Source of the DNA: Acidiferrimicrobium sp. IK
GTDB taxonomy: Bacteria; Actinomycetota; Acidimicrobiia; Acidimicrobiales; Palsa-688
DNA length: 64,000 nt
Reading direction: 5' to 3'
Assembly: GCF_025499425.1 (NCBI RefSeq)
Contig: NZ_JAIMCB010000017.1
Location: 26,435-90,434, forward strand
The position numbers and the translations under genes are program-made. Below are positions 34,666 to 42,834 of this stretch, piece by piece (position 1 is the stretch's first letter; each line of letters starts with the position of its first letter). Below the pieces are notes generated by a model that was given only the letters and a program-made list of their open reading frames with translations, was not told the origin of the DNA and searched no databases.

Positions 34666-35436
34666 GTGACACTGCTCCGCCCACCACCGTCCCGGTTCGC
34701 GCCGGCCATCGCAGCGGCCACCACCGCGGCTGTGGTGGCCGACCGTTGGCCGCTCATGCGGGTAGGGCTGGCCAAAGCGGTGAGCCTGGCCGGGCTGCGG
34801 GTCGCCGGCGAGGTGCGAGACCTGGCGGAGGCCGCCGGCGTGGCCCGCCAGCAGGAGGCGGGCCTGGTCGTCGTCGGCGACACCGACGAGACCACGTCGG
34901 CGACCCTCCGCCGGCTGCCCGCCGGCTTGATGGTGGTGGCGCTGGTGCGTCAGGCCACCCGCGACGAGCTGGCCTCGCTGCTGGCCGCCGGGGTTGCGGG
35001 GGTGTCGCTGCGTTCGTCGACCCCCGAGGAGCTCTGCGACATCCTGCGCCGGGCCCTGGATGGGGAGCGGGCGGTGGCCCAGGCCCTCGTCCCGGCGTTG
35101 GCCGGATGGTCGGAGGCCGGTGCCGGGGGAAGGAGCAAGGCCAGCGCCAGCCGCGGGTCGGAGGCCCGCAGCGCCGGCGCCGCAGCGGGTGCCGCCGCGG
35201 AGGGGGCGGGCACGAACGCCGCCGCACCGTCGGATCCCCAGGTCTCGCTGACGTCGAAGGAGCGCGAGGTCCTCATCGCGTTGGCCGCCGGCGCCACCAA
35301 CCAGCAGATCGCGGCGCAGCTTTTCGTCAGCCCGGCGACGGTGAAGACCCACCTGGCCCACATCTACGTGAAGCTCGACGTTGGCGGCCGTCACGAGGCG
35401 CTGTCGCGAGCAGTCGCCCTCGGCATCGTCCACTGA
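34666..35436 (+). CDS. LuxR-type regulator with degenerate receiver domain
   Basis: A protein of about 256 residues. The N-terminal half has a receiver-like beginning (VVADRWPLMRVGLAKAV), but the strand that should carry the phospho-Asp reads LVVVGDTDE, and the usual Lys of the last strand is Arg (VAGVSLRSSTPEEL). It is therefore probably phosphorylation-independent. A Gly/Ala/Ser-rich linker precedes the C-terminal LuxR helix-turn-helix (LTSKEREVLIALAAGATNQ, VSPATVKTHLAHIYVKL). No sensor kinase is adjacent. The start is uncertain: GTG 34666, GTG 34627 or TTG 34594. It is divergent from the FliA-like sigma gene across the palindrome. Confidence 0.75.
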   Translation: MTLLRPPPSRFAPAIAAATTAAVVADRWPLMRVGLAKAVSLAGLRVAGEVRDLAEAAGVARQQEAGLVVVGDTDETTSATLRRLPAGLMVVALVRQATRDELASLLAAGVAGVSLRSSTPEELCDILRRALDGERAVAQALVPALAGWSEAGAGGRSKASASRGSEARSAGAAAGAAAEGAGTNAAAPSDPQVSLTSKEREVLIALAAGATNQQIAAQLFVSPATVKTHLAHIYVKLDVGGRHEALSRAVALGIVH

Positions 35437-35535
35437 CGGCTGGCTCGCCAGCCGGCGGGCACCGGCGGCGGGTCGAGGGGCGCAAGGACGTTCGGCTCTA
35501 CTCGTTGCCCAGGTCCCGCCGGTAGCGTCCGGTCG

Positions 35536-36144
35536 GTGGCAGAACGCACCCTTTCCGAGGCCGACCTCCCTGCCGACCCGATCGACTTTTTCTCCACCTG
35601 GTTCGCCGACGCGGTGGCTGCGGGCGAGGCCGAGCCCGAAGCCATGGCGCTGGCCACCGCGGACGGGGCCGGGCGCCCGGCGGTGCGGTTCGTGCTGCTC
35701 AAGTCCTGGGACCGGCGGGGGTTCGTGTTCTACACCAACGCGCAGAGCCGCAAGGGGAGCGAGCTGCGGGCCAACCCGCGTGCCGCTCTCGCCCTGCGCT
35801 GGGGGAGGCTGGACCGCCAGGTGCGCGTCGAGGGGTCGGTGCATCCCCTCGACCCGGCCGACTCCGACGCCTACTTCGCCACCCGGGCCCGCCGCTCGCA
35901 GGTCGGAGCGTGGGCGTCGGCGCAGAGCTGGCCCCTCGACGGTCGTGACGCCCTCGACCGCCGCGTCGCTGAGGTCGACGCCCGCTACGCCGGCGTTGCG
36001 GTGCCCCGCCCCGACTACTGGTACGGGTGGGGGGTGCAGGCCGAGGCCATCGAGTTCTGGCAGGGCCGGGAGAACCGGCTGCACGACCGGTTCGTGTACC
36101 GCCGGGACGGTGACGGCTGGAGCACGACCCGGCTGTCGCCTTGA
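35536..36144 (+). CDS. pdxH: Pyridoxamine 5'-phosphate oxidase
   Basis: A 202-residue FMN enzyme that makes pyridoxal phosphate. It carries the FMN-binding RFVLLKSWDRRGFVFYTNAQ and WGRLDRQVRVEG segments, the SRRSQ-like ARRSQVGAWAS block and the C-terminal signature IEFWQGRENRLHDRFVY. GTG start (VAERTLSEADLPADPIDFF). It ends 66 bases before the rhodanese gene. Confidence 0.94.
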   Translation: MAERTLSEADLPADPIDFFSTWFADAVAAGEAEPEAMALATADGAGRPAVRFVLLKSWDRRGFVFYTNAQSRKGSELRANPRAALALRWGRLDRQVRVEGSVHPLDPADSDAYFATRARRSQVGAWASAQSWPLDGRDALDRRVAEVDARYAGVAVPRPDYWYGWGVQAEAIEFWQGRENRLHDRFVYRRDGDGWSTTRLSP

Positions 36145-36210
36145 GGGGCGGGCGGGTGATTGGGGGCGATAGGTGGAGAAAGGGGGCCGGGAGCGGCCCA
36201 CAATGGAGCC

Positions 36211-36543
36211 ATGTCTGACCGTCGCCCGCTCGAAGTCGACCTCGTCACGTTCGCTGACGCCCATGGAAACGGGGCCAGCGTGCTCGACGTGCGCAACCCC
36301 GACGAGTACGTCGCGGGCCACGTCCCCGGCGCGGTGTTGATCCCCCTCGGCGAGCTGGCCGCCCGGCAGGCCGAGATCCCCGACGGTGACCCGCTCTACG
36401 TCATCTGCGCGGTCGGCGGCCGCAGCCTCACCGCCGCCAAGGCGCTGGTCGACGCCGGCTATTCGGCGGTGTCGGTCGTCGGGGGGACCAACGGGTGGAT
36501 CGAGCAGGGCCGTCCGGTGATCGGCGGCCTCTCCCCGGCGTGA
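36211..36543 (+). CDS. Single-domain rhodanese-like sulfurtransferase
   Basis: A 110-residue rhodanese fold. LDVRNPDEYVAGHVPGA is the CH2A motif and VICAVGGRS is the active-site loop with catalytic Cys66. The six-residue loop CAVGGR fits persulfide-carrying sulfurtransferases rather than phosphatases. The ATG at 36211 has TGGAG just upstream. Its function, sulfur relay or thiosulfate detoxification, is not fixed by context. Confidence 0.9.
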   Translation: MSDRRPLEVDLVTFADAHGNGASVLDVRNPDEYVAGHVPGAVLIPLGELAARQAEIPDGDPLYVICAVGGRSLTAAKALVDAGYSAVSVVGGTNGWIEQGRPVIGGLSPA

Positions 36544-36581
36544 CTCGACGCCGCGACGGGTGCCTTTACCCTCCAGGCCCC

Positions 36582-36610
36582 TTCACGAACCGGTGAACCT
36601 CCGGTATCAT
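36582..36610 (+). promoter_or_regulatory. Promoter of the RpoD-family sigma gene
   Basis: TTCACG (36582-36587), 17-base spacer and TATCAT (36605-36610, five of six -10 matches). The -35 hexamer is the left arm of an inverted repeat TTCAC-GAACCG-GTGAA (36582-36597), so a regulator could bind there. The predicted leader is about 95 bases. Confidence 0.6.
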
Positions 36611-36712
36611 CGAACACGCTGACTTGTACCGACCTGGCGCCCCCGGTGCCGTGGCGGACGGTCGGTCTGAGGATCCGGGAGTCCCGGGTCTCGGCGCAGC
36701 GAGAGGACCCTA

Positions 36713-37648
36713 GTGCCCAACAATCACGCCGCTCAGCCGGAGGAGGACCTCGTCCGCCTCTATCTGAACGACATCGGGAAGCACGCGCTCCTGACCAAGG
36801 ACGACGAGGCCCGCCTAGCGCAGGCCATCGAAGCCGGGCGGGAGGCGCGCACCGAGTTGGCTTCGGGCGCGACGATCACCGCGGCCCGCAAGCGGGAGCT
36901 GCGGCGCCTGGTGCGAGGCGGCGACGAGGCAGCCGAGACGTTCGTCAAGGCCAACCTGCGCCTGGTGGTCTCGATCGCCAAGAAGTACCAGGCGGCCGAG
37001 CTCCCGCTGCTGGACCTGGTCCAGGAGGGCAACCTGGGCCTGATGCACGCGGTCGAGAAGTTCGACTGGCGTAAGGGATTCAAGTTTTCCACCTACGCCA
37101 CGTGGTGGATCCGCCAGGCCATCACCCGCGGCATCGCCAACACCGGCCGTACGGTCCGCCTGCCGGTCCACGCCGGGGACCTCCTCACCCGGGTGACCAA
37201 GGCCCGCGGCCGCCTCGAGGGGCAGCTGGGGCGCCGGCCCACCGTCGCCGAGCTGGCCGCCGACTTGGAGCTGGAGGAGGAGAAGGTCACCGAGATCCTC
37301 CGCCATGCCGCGGAGCCCCTCTCGCTGTCGGAGCCGCTGCGAGAGGACGGCGACGCCGAGCTGGGCGACGTCGTCGAGGACCGTTCTGCGGTGTCGCCGT
37401 TCGACGCCGCCGCTGCTTCCCTCCTCTCCGGCGAGGTCAACAAGATGCTGATCGCGCTCGACGAGCGCGAGCGGGAGATCCTCCGGTTGCGCTTCGGGTT
37501 GGACCGGGGCGAGCCCCGCACCCTCGACGAGGTCGGAGAGCACTTCAGCCTCACCCGCGAGCGGATCCGCCAGATCGAAGCCCGGGCCATGTCCAAGCTG
37601 CGCCACCCCTCGACCGACCGCGGGGCCCGGGAGCTGCTCACCGGCTGA
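36713..37648 (+). CDS. RpoD-family sigma factor (SigB/HrdB-like)
   Basis: A 311-residue group 1/2 sigma-70. Region 1.2 is EEDLVRLYLNDIGKHALLT, region 2 includes FVKANLRLVVSIAKKYQ, LPLLDLVQEGNLGLMHAVEK and FKFSTYATWWIRQAITRGIA, and region 4 ends RERIRQIEARAMSKLRHP. It lacks the long N-terminal 1.1 extension of the principal HrdB/SigA, so it is more likely a group 2, SigB-like stress or stationary-phase sigma. GTG start at 36713. A clear promoter lies about 100 bases upstream. Confidence 0.92.
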   Translation: MPNNHAAQPEEDLVRLYLNDIGKHALLTKDDEARLAQAIEAGREARTELASGATITAARKRELRRLVRGGDEAAETFVKANLRLVVSIAKKYQAAELPLLDLVQEGNLGLMHAVEKFDWRKGFKFSTYATWWIRQAITRGIANTGRTVRLPVHAGDLLTRVTKARGRLEGQLGRRPTVAELAADLELEEEKVTEILRHAAEPLSLSEPLREDGDAELGDVVEDRSAVSPFDAAAASLLSGEVNKMLIALDEREREILRLRFGLDRGEPRTLDEVGEHFSLTRERIRQIEARAMSKLRHPSTDRGARELLTG

Positions 37649-37670
37649 GCGTCCCGCTCAAAGCAGGCTG

Positions 37671-38078
37671 ATGGACAGCACAGAGATCGAGGTCGTCACC
37701 GGCACCGACCGGTTGACCGACCTGTCGGCGATCGTCGGGGCTTGGCTGCGCGACGTCGGTGCCGGGGACGGTTTGGTGCACGTCTTCGCTCCGCACGCGA
37801 CGGCCGGCCTGGCGCTCATCGAGCTGGGCGCCGGCTCCGACGCCGACCTGTCGGCGACCATCGACACGCTGTTGCCCCGCGACGACCGGTGGCGTCACCG
37901 GCACGGCTCGGCCGGCCACGGCGCGGACCACGTCCTGCCCGCTTTCATCGCCCCGTCCCTGGTCCTGCCGGTCATCGGCGGGCAGCTGGCGCTGGGCATC
38001 TGGCAGAGCGTGGTCCTGGTCGACACCAACGCCGACAACCCCCGCCGGACCATCCGTCTCAGCTTCCTGGCCGGCTGA
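37671..38078 (+). CDS. YjbQ/UPF0047 family protein
   Basis: A 135-residue single-domain protein of the UPF0047/YjbQ family. It has the conserved LVHVFAPHATAGLALIE, the WRHRHGSAGHGADHVL histidine block and the end LALGIWQSVVLVD. Weak thiamine-phosphate synthase activity has been reported for members, but the physiological role is unclear. It begins 22 bases after the sigma factor gene and is probably co-transcribed. Confidence 0.9.
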   Translation: MDSTEIEVVTGTDRLTDLSAIVGAWLRDVGAGDGLVHVFAPHATAGLALIELGAGSDADLSATIDTLLPRDDRWRHRHGSAGHGADHVLPAFIAPSLVLPVIGGQLALGIWQSVVLVDTNADNPRRTIRLSFLAG

Positions 38079-38117
38079 TCCCCCGCTGCGCCCCGCTGCG
38101 GCTCGGTGGGCGACCGG

Positions 38118-38561
38118 CTACAGCGTCCGGCCCTTGAGGTTCCTCGGCAGGCGATCCCCGACGTAGCTCCTCAACACGGTGAGCTTGGTCGCGTTGACGA
38201 GCACGACGGCGTAACGACCGTACGCCCCCGGCGCCGCCCCCGCGACCTGCCCGGCGCTGAACGGTCCCTTGAACGCCACCGCGCACACCGTCGTGTCGAT
38301 CTCCCCGGGCGTCGACGGCTGGGACTTCAGCCGGGCCGGGACCGCGTCCGCCGGCAGGCGGTGCACGCCCAGAAGGTGAGCTCCGGGGTCGTGGACCGCG
38401 GCCCGGGCCGCCGGCAGGGCCTTGAAGCATCCGCTCACCGCCCCGTTGGTGATCCCCGGATGGGCGACGCCGCAGCCGGCGGCGGCCACGCTGGCGGCGA
38501 GGACGGCGGCGGTCACCAACGACCGGAGCGCGCCGGGCGAGCGAGGGGCACGGACGGTCAT
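38118..38561 (-). CDS. Predicted small lipoprotein
   Basis: A 147-residue protein with an N-terminal signal (RSLVTAAVLAASVAAAGCG) and a lipobox ending AAGC. It is therefore probably a membrane-anchored lipoprotein on the outer face. The mature part has two further cysteines (SGCFKAL, TTVCAVAF) that could form a disulfide. No family was recognised. Its ATG overlaps the stop of the YbhN-like gene upstream by four bases (ATGA), so the two are translationally coupled. Confidence 0.7.
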   Translation of the reverse strand: MTVRAPRSPGALRSLVTAAVLAASVAAAGCGVAHPGITNGAVSGCFKALPAARAAVHDPGAHLLGVHRLPADAVPARLKSQPSTPGEIDTTVCAVAFKGPFSAGQVAGAAPGAYGRYAVVLVNATKLTVLRSYVGDRLPRNLKGRTL

Positions 38562-39661
38562 GTAGAGGGGAGCTCCGGGATGGGGACGCCGGGGTCGCTG
38601 GCCGCTGGCGTGGAGTGGGTGCGGCGGGTCTGATAGGCGAGCAGGCCCCACGCGCCCCAGCCGAGGGGGAGCATGGCCCAGAAGTTGAACAGCCGGTACA
38701 CGAGCACCGCGGCGACCGTCGACGCTTCGCTGCCGCCGAAGGCCACCAAGGCGATGGTCAGCGACCCTTCGACCACCCCGAGCCCGCCGGGCGTGATGGG
38801 CAGGTTGGTGGCCAGCTGAGCCGCGGTGTAGGCCAGGAGCAGGCCCCGCCACGGGATGCTGGCGTTGACCGCCAAGAAGGCCATCATCAAGCAGCCGAGG
38901 TCGAAGATCCAGTTGAACGCGGCCATGATCCCCGCCACCGCCCAGTCCCGCCGGCTCGGGCTGATCGCGCTGACCCGGCCTCTCGCCACCCGGACGACCT
39001 CGTGGGGGTCGCCGGCGGGACGGCGGGTGACCCACTGGCTGAGGCGCACCGCTTTGACGGTGTGCCCGAGGAACCACTCCCGCCGGCTCCAGAAGATCAC
39101 CAGCAACCCCATGGCGCACACCAGGCCGACGATGACGCTCACCAGGTCCAGGGCGCTCCCGGTGCTGGCGGCCATCGCAAGGCCGACCGCCGCCAGCGCC
39201 GACAGGCTCATGAGCGACAGGATGGTCATTGCCACCACGACCCACCCGGAGAGGACGTCGTCGGCGCCGAACCGGCGGTACTGACGGAACGCGTACGCGG
39301 CGGCCAGGACCACCCCGGCGGGCAGCGAGTTTTGGATGGCGTTGCCGGCCAGGGTGACCCCGGTCATCGGGGCCAGGCCGGCGCCGACCTCCCCGGCCTG
39401 CAGCAGCCGGCGCTGCATGCCGGCGAACGCGACGTAGGAGATCAGCTCCGCGCCGGCCGCGAAGACCATCCAACCCCAGTGGAGGTGGGCTAGGTAGCTG
39501 CCGGCGCCGCTCAGCTCGTCGGTCTTGCCGGAGATGGCCCAGCCGGCCAGCGCCGCCACCCCGAGGACCAGCACCACCTTGGTCGCCCGCCACCAGGCGG
39601 GACGGCGGACGGCGGGGGCCGAGGCGGCGGAGGCGGGAGAGACGGGCACGGTCCCCCGCAT
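38558..39661 (-). CDS. YbhN/UPF0104 (LPG synthase TM-like) integral membrane protein
   Basis: A 367-residue polytopic membrane protein with about seven to eight helices, such as VVLVLGVAALAGWAIS, WVVVAMTILSLMSLSALAAV and LVSVIVGLVCAMGLLVIF. The LPITPGGLGVVEGSLT segment with its PGGLGxxE motif defines the lysylphosphatidylglycerol synthetase/flippase-like family (UPF0104). In this size class the aminoacyltransferase domain is absent, suggesting a lipid flippase or transport role. It is coupled to the lipoprotein gene downstream and ends the block before the relaxase. Confidence 0.87.
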   Translation of the reverse strand: MRGTVPVSPASAASAPAVRRPAWWRATKVVLVLGVAALAGWAISGKTDELSGAGSYLAHLHWGWMVFAAGAELISYVAFAGMQRRLLQAGEVGAGLAPMTGVTLAGNAIQNSLPAGVVLAAAYAFRQYRRFGADDVLSGWVVVAMTILSLMSLSALAAVGLAMAASTGSALDLVSVIVGLVCAMGLLVIFWSRREWFLGHTVKAVRLSQWVTRRPAGDPHEVVRVARGRVSAISPSRRDWAVAGIMAAFNWIFDLGCLMMAFLAVNASIPWRGLLLAYTAAQLATNLPITPGGLGVVEGSLTIALVAFGGSEASTVAAVLVYRLFNFWAMLPLGWGAWGLLAYQTRRTHSTPAASDPGVPIPELPST

Positions 39662-39706
39662 GATCGCACGGTGAACCCGTCAACCTCCGAGCGGCCCCGC
39701 GCCGTG

Positions 39707-42352
39707 TCAGGCCAGGCCCAGCCCGGCCTCCGGGCGCTGCGCCGCCTGCCGGGGCTGGTCCAACGCCACCGCCATCGCCCGGATCCTGGCTCGCTCCAGG
39801 GCGGGGGTGGCGGCCTGCTCCGCTCGCCGGTCGCGGTGGCGGTCGAAGCGCAGGCTGGCGGCGCGGGCCAACGCGTCGGCCCGCCACGCCGCGGCGTCCC
39901 CGAGGACCCGCCATTCCGCCAGGTCACCGCCGTGGCCGGCGACCCAACCCCCGGGTTGGCGCAGCGCGCCGCGGGGCTCGGCCGCCGGGTCGGGCGGCCC
40001 GGCGGCCATCAGCAGCGCCGCCAGGCGGCGGCGCTGCTGGTCCAGCACCGGCAGCGGTCGAGACGCGCGTTGCGCCAGGGTGGCCGGGTCGGGAGGCGGC
40101 AGCGCCGCGGCGAGCGCGTCGAGCTGACGGCGAGGCGGTCGGCGGGTCGCGGGCGCGACCAGCGCCACGCCGACGACCCGATCCTGCAGGTGCCGCACCG
40201 CGGCTGGGTCCCCGAGCAGGAGGACGTGTCTCGCGGCGGGGGGCACCCGCGCCGGCCCGGAGGCGTAGCCGTGACCGAGACGCCGGGCTTCGTGTCTGTC
40301 GAGGGTGGCCTGCCGGTCGGGCCATTCGACGCGCAGCCGCCCGCCGCGGGCATCGACGCCCACGACCGTCCCGTAGGTGCCCGACGCGACCCCGAGCCGG
40401 CGCAGCGCCATGACCCGGTCGCCGGCCTGATACCACCGGCCTGCGGACTCGATCGCCGGGCCGTCGAGCTCGCCGAGCGCCTCGCGCCGCCGCCTGGCCT
40501 CGGCGTTTAGAGCCTCGACCTCGGCGGGGCCCAACCCGACCAGCACCGGCCGGGCGCCCGGCGGTGCTGATGCCCATCGGTCCGCCAGCGCGGCGATGGC
40601 GTCGAGAGGCCCGACCCCCACTGCGCAGGTGGGGCGGCCGGCATCGGTGACGCTGAGCGCGGCGGGCGCCCGCGCCTCGGTGGAGTCCATCCCCTCGGCG
40701 TAGCCCAGCGCCGCATCCGACCGCGGCCGGTCCCCCCCGTCGACCAGCTCGGTGAGAGCGCCGCTGGCCGGGTGGTGGCGAGCCGGGAGGGTGCCGCCCT
40801 CCACCAGCACCACGGTGGTGTCGCTCTGCCCGGCGCGCTCGAGCAGGTCCCGCAGCTCGGGGGTCGGCCGCCGGTCGGCTCGGTCGACGACCAGTACCGC
40901 CGGCGCGGCGTCGGAGGCCGGGGGGCGCAGCCCGGCCAGGGCGTCCCACCGGCGCCGGGCTGCGCCCGGAGCGACCAGCCCGACCGTGAGGCCCGCCGCC
41001 TCCCAAGCGTCGCGGGCCGCGGCGAGGACTGCGGCTTGCGCGATCAGCCGGCTCGATCCCGCGACGCCAGGCACCACGACGACGCCGCGCCGCCCGCCGA
41101 GGATCGACTGCAGCTGCGCGGCTTCCTCCTGCCCCAGGCGGTGCCTGGCCCGCACGGCGTCGATGTCCTCCGGGGCGATGCGATGCGGCGCCGGCCGGGG
41201 TGAACGCGACAGTGCCATCACGGCGGTCACGTCCTGGCCGGCGGCGGGAGTGGTCCAGCGGCCGGTGTAGGGATCGGGGTCGGCGCAGAAGCGGCGGACC
41301 CATCCGTCGACCTCAGCGGGGAGCATCCCTCCGTCGCTGGTCGCGGCCACCGCCCTTACGACGTCGAGCCCGCTGAAGGTGGTCGATCGGGCTCGCAGCC
41401 ACTCGGTGACCGCCCCGCCAAGGGCCGCGGGCGAGCCGCCTGCCGCGGGCGGCGGGCTGCGGCGCGCCGAGGCGCAAAGCGCCGCGGCTTGCTCCGGGCC
41501 GAAACCGGCGCCCCTCACCGCGGCCTCCCACCCCCCGCCCACCGCCGGCAGCGGTCCGCCGGCGGTGCCGGGCGCCTGGCGGGAGGCGGCTCGCACCGCG
41601 CGACGGGCGGAACGTCCGGCGACCTCCGGCGTCTCCCACCCGCGGAGTGAGGCCGCGACGTCGCGGCGGCGGTGGCTGGCCGCGGCGACGGCGGGCGCCG
41701 GGACGCCCTCCACGTCGAGCAGGCCGGCGTTGTCGGGGTTGGCCGGGTCGACCGGCCGCCATCGGAAGTCCAGCCCGGCTTCGCGTAGGCGGGCTCGAAG
41801 CGCCAGGCGGTAAACCCCTCCGAGGGGCCGCATCGCCGGCCATAGCGGGCTGCTGGACAGCGCCGACCACCTGCCGCCGGCGAGGGCCACGTTGACCAGC
41901 AGGACATGGCTGTGGAGGTGGGGGTCGCCCCCGTCGCTGCGGCTGTGGTCGTAGCGGGCCAACACGAACCCTTCGGCGACGTCCACCCTCCCCCGTCGCC
42001 GGACCCGGGCCCCCCTTGCCGCCAGCCACCGGACCGCGTCGTCCACGGCGCTTCTGTGGGCGGCGGTGACGAGCCCCCTGTCACCGGCATTGGCGAGGGC
42101 GGCCACCAGCGACAGCGATTTCGGTGCTGCGAAGGTCAGGTCCCACCCGGCCCGGCGGTGGGGGACGGAGCGCAGGCCGGGCAGCGGCCCGCCGGTGGGA
42201 TGGCGCCCGGCCAGCACCCGCCGCAGGGGACGGGCATCGACCGGCCCCCGCAACCCGAGGCTCGGGGCGGACCCGCCAGCCCACACCCCCGGCTCCGGCC
42301 CGTCCAGGAAGTAGGCGGCGGCACCGACCGTAAGCGGGGTCACGACAAGCAC
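39707..42352 (-). CDS. MobF-type relaxase with degenerate helicase domain
   Basis: A protein of about 881 residues. The first ~280 residues are a TrwC/TraI-type relaxase: an N-terminal Tyr (Y14, in AAAYFLDGPEPGVW), LTFAAPKSLSLVAAL, and the metal-binding histidines PHLHSHVLL (His145/147/149). MobF proteins usually have a YY pair; here it is YF. The C-terminal half should be a RecD-like helicase, but its Walker A is PGVAGSSRL (no Lys-Thr) and its Walker B is LVVDRAD (Glu replaced by Arg). ATP hydrolysis by this protein is therefore unlikely. GTG 42352 gives the normal family start; TTG 42370 is an alternative. It is divergent from a type IV secretion operon. Confidence 0.85.
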   Translation of the reverse strand: MLVVTPLTVGAAAYFLDGPEPGVWAGGSAPSLGLRGPVDARPLRRVLAGRHPTGGPLPGLRSVPHRRAGWDLTFAAPKSLSLVAALANAGDRGLVTAAHRSAVDDAVRWLAARGARVRRRGRVDVAEGFVLARYDHSRSDGGDPHLHSHVLLVNVALAGGRWSALSSSPLWPAMRPLGGVYRLALRARLREAGLDFRWRPVDPANPDNAGLLDVEGVPAPAVAAASHRRRDVAASLRGWETPEVAGRSARRAVRAASRQAPGTAGGPLPAVGGGWEAAVRGAGFGPEQAAALCASARRSPPPAAGGSPAALGGAVTEWLRARSTTFSGLDVVRAVAATSDGGMLPAEVDGWVRRFCADPDPYTGRWTTPAAGQDVTAVMALSRSPRPAPHRIAPEDIDAVRARHRLGQEEAAQLQSILGGRRGVVVVPGVAGSSRLIAQAAVLAAARDAWEAAGLTVGLVAPGAARRRWDALAGLRPPASDAAPAVLVVDRADRRPTPELRDLLERAGQSDTTVVLVEGGTLPARHHPASGALTELVDGGDRPRSDAALGYAEGMDSTEARAPAALSVTDAGRPTCAVGVGPLDAIAALADRWASAPPGARPVLVGLGPAEVEALNAEARRRREALGELDGPAIESAGRWYQAGDRVMALRRLGVASGTYGTVVGVDARGGRLRVEWPDRQATLDRHEARRLGHGYASGPARVPPAARHVLLLGDPAAVRHLQDRVVGVALVAPATRRPPRRQLDALAAALPPPDPATLAQRASRPLPVLDQQRRRLAALLMAAGPPDPAAEPRGALRQPGGWVAGHGGDLAEWRVLGDAAAWRADALARAASLRFDRHRDRRAEQAATPALERARIRAMAVALDQPRQAAQRPEAGLGLA

Positions 42353-42365
42353 ACCCCAGTATGAC

Positions 42366-42411
42366 GCCAAAAAGATTGGAAATACATGAAAAGATGTGAA
42401 ACACTGTTCAG
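42366..42411. other. AT-rich island between relaxase and T4SS operon
   Basis: About one third GC in a genome near 70%. It contains small inverted repeats (ACAT-GAAAAG-ATGT at 42384-42397; TGAA-ACACTG-TTCA at 42397-42410). It is a candidate divergent promoter and, because it adjoins a relaxase gene, a candidate oriT. No known nic sequence was recognised. Confidence 0.45.
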
Positions 42412-42438
42412 GGTCGTCGCCGTCTCGAAGGAGGACCC

Positions 42439-42834
42439 GTGCTCCCCACCCCGCTGGTCACTGTCGCCGCCCGCTCGGTCCGCCATGTGGCGGTGCTGGT
42501 CGCCGCCGCGTCGCCCACCGCCCCGCCGACCACCGACGTCCGGGTGCCTGCCGTTGGGCGGATCGATCCCGGCGCCGCGCAGAACCTCGTCGTGCCCGGC
42601 ACCACCTTCCTCGACAACCTGGCCAGTGGCCTCGGCACTTGGGCTCTAATCGCGTCGGTCATCGGCATCTTCGCGGGTGGCGTCATCTGGGCGTTCGGGA
42701 GCTACTCGCAGAACTACCAGCAGGCGTACAACGGGCGGAAAGGTGTCTTGGTGTCGGGCGTGGCCGCCTTGCTGATCGGCGCCGGTCCGCACCTGATCGG
42801 CTTCTTCTACTCCCAGGGGAGCGTGATCCGGTGA
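42439..42834 (+). CDS. Two-TM pilin-like T4SS protein (VirB2/DUF6112-like)
   Basis: A 131-residue membrane protein. The N-terminus looks like a signal or anchor (LVTVAARSVRHVAVLVAAA). It is followed by a short linker and two hydrophobic helices, WALIASVIGIFAGGVIWAFG and VSGVAALLIGAGPHLIGFFY. The size and two-helix hairpin match VirB2/TrbC pilins and the actinobacterial DUF6112-type proteins at the head of T4SS operons. The GTG at 42439 has an excellent Shine-Dalgarno, AAGGAGGA (42428-42435). Its stop overlaps the next GTG by four bases. Confidence 0.72.
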   Translation: MLPTPLVTVAARSVRHVAVLVAAASPTAPPTTDVRVPAVGRIDPGAAQNLVVPGTTFLDNLASGLGTWALIASVIGIFAGGVIWAFGSYSQNYQQAYNGRKGVLVSGVAALLIGAGPHLIGFFYSQGSVIR

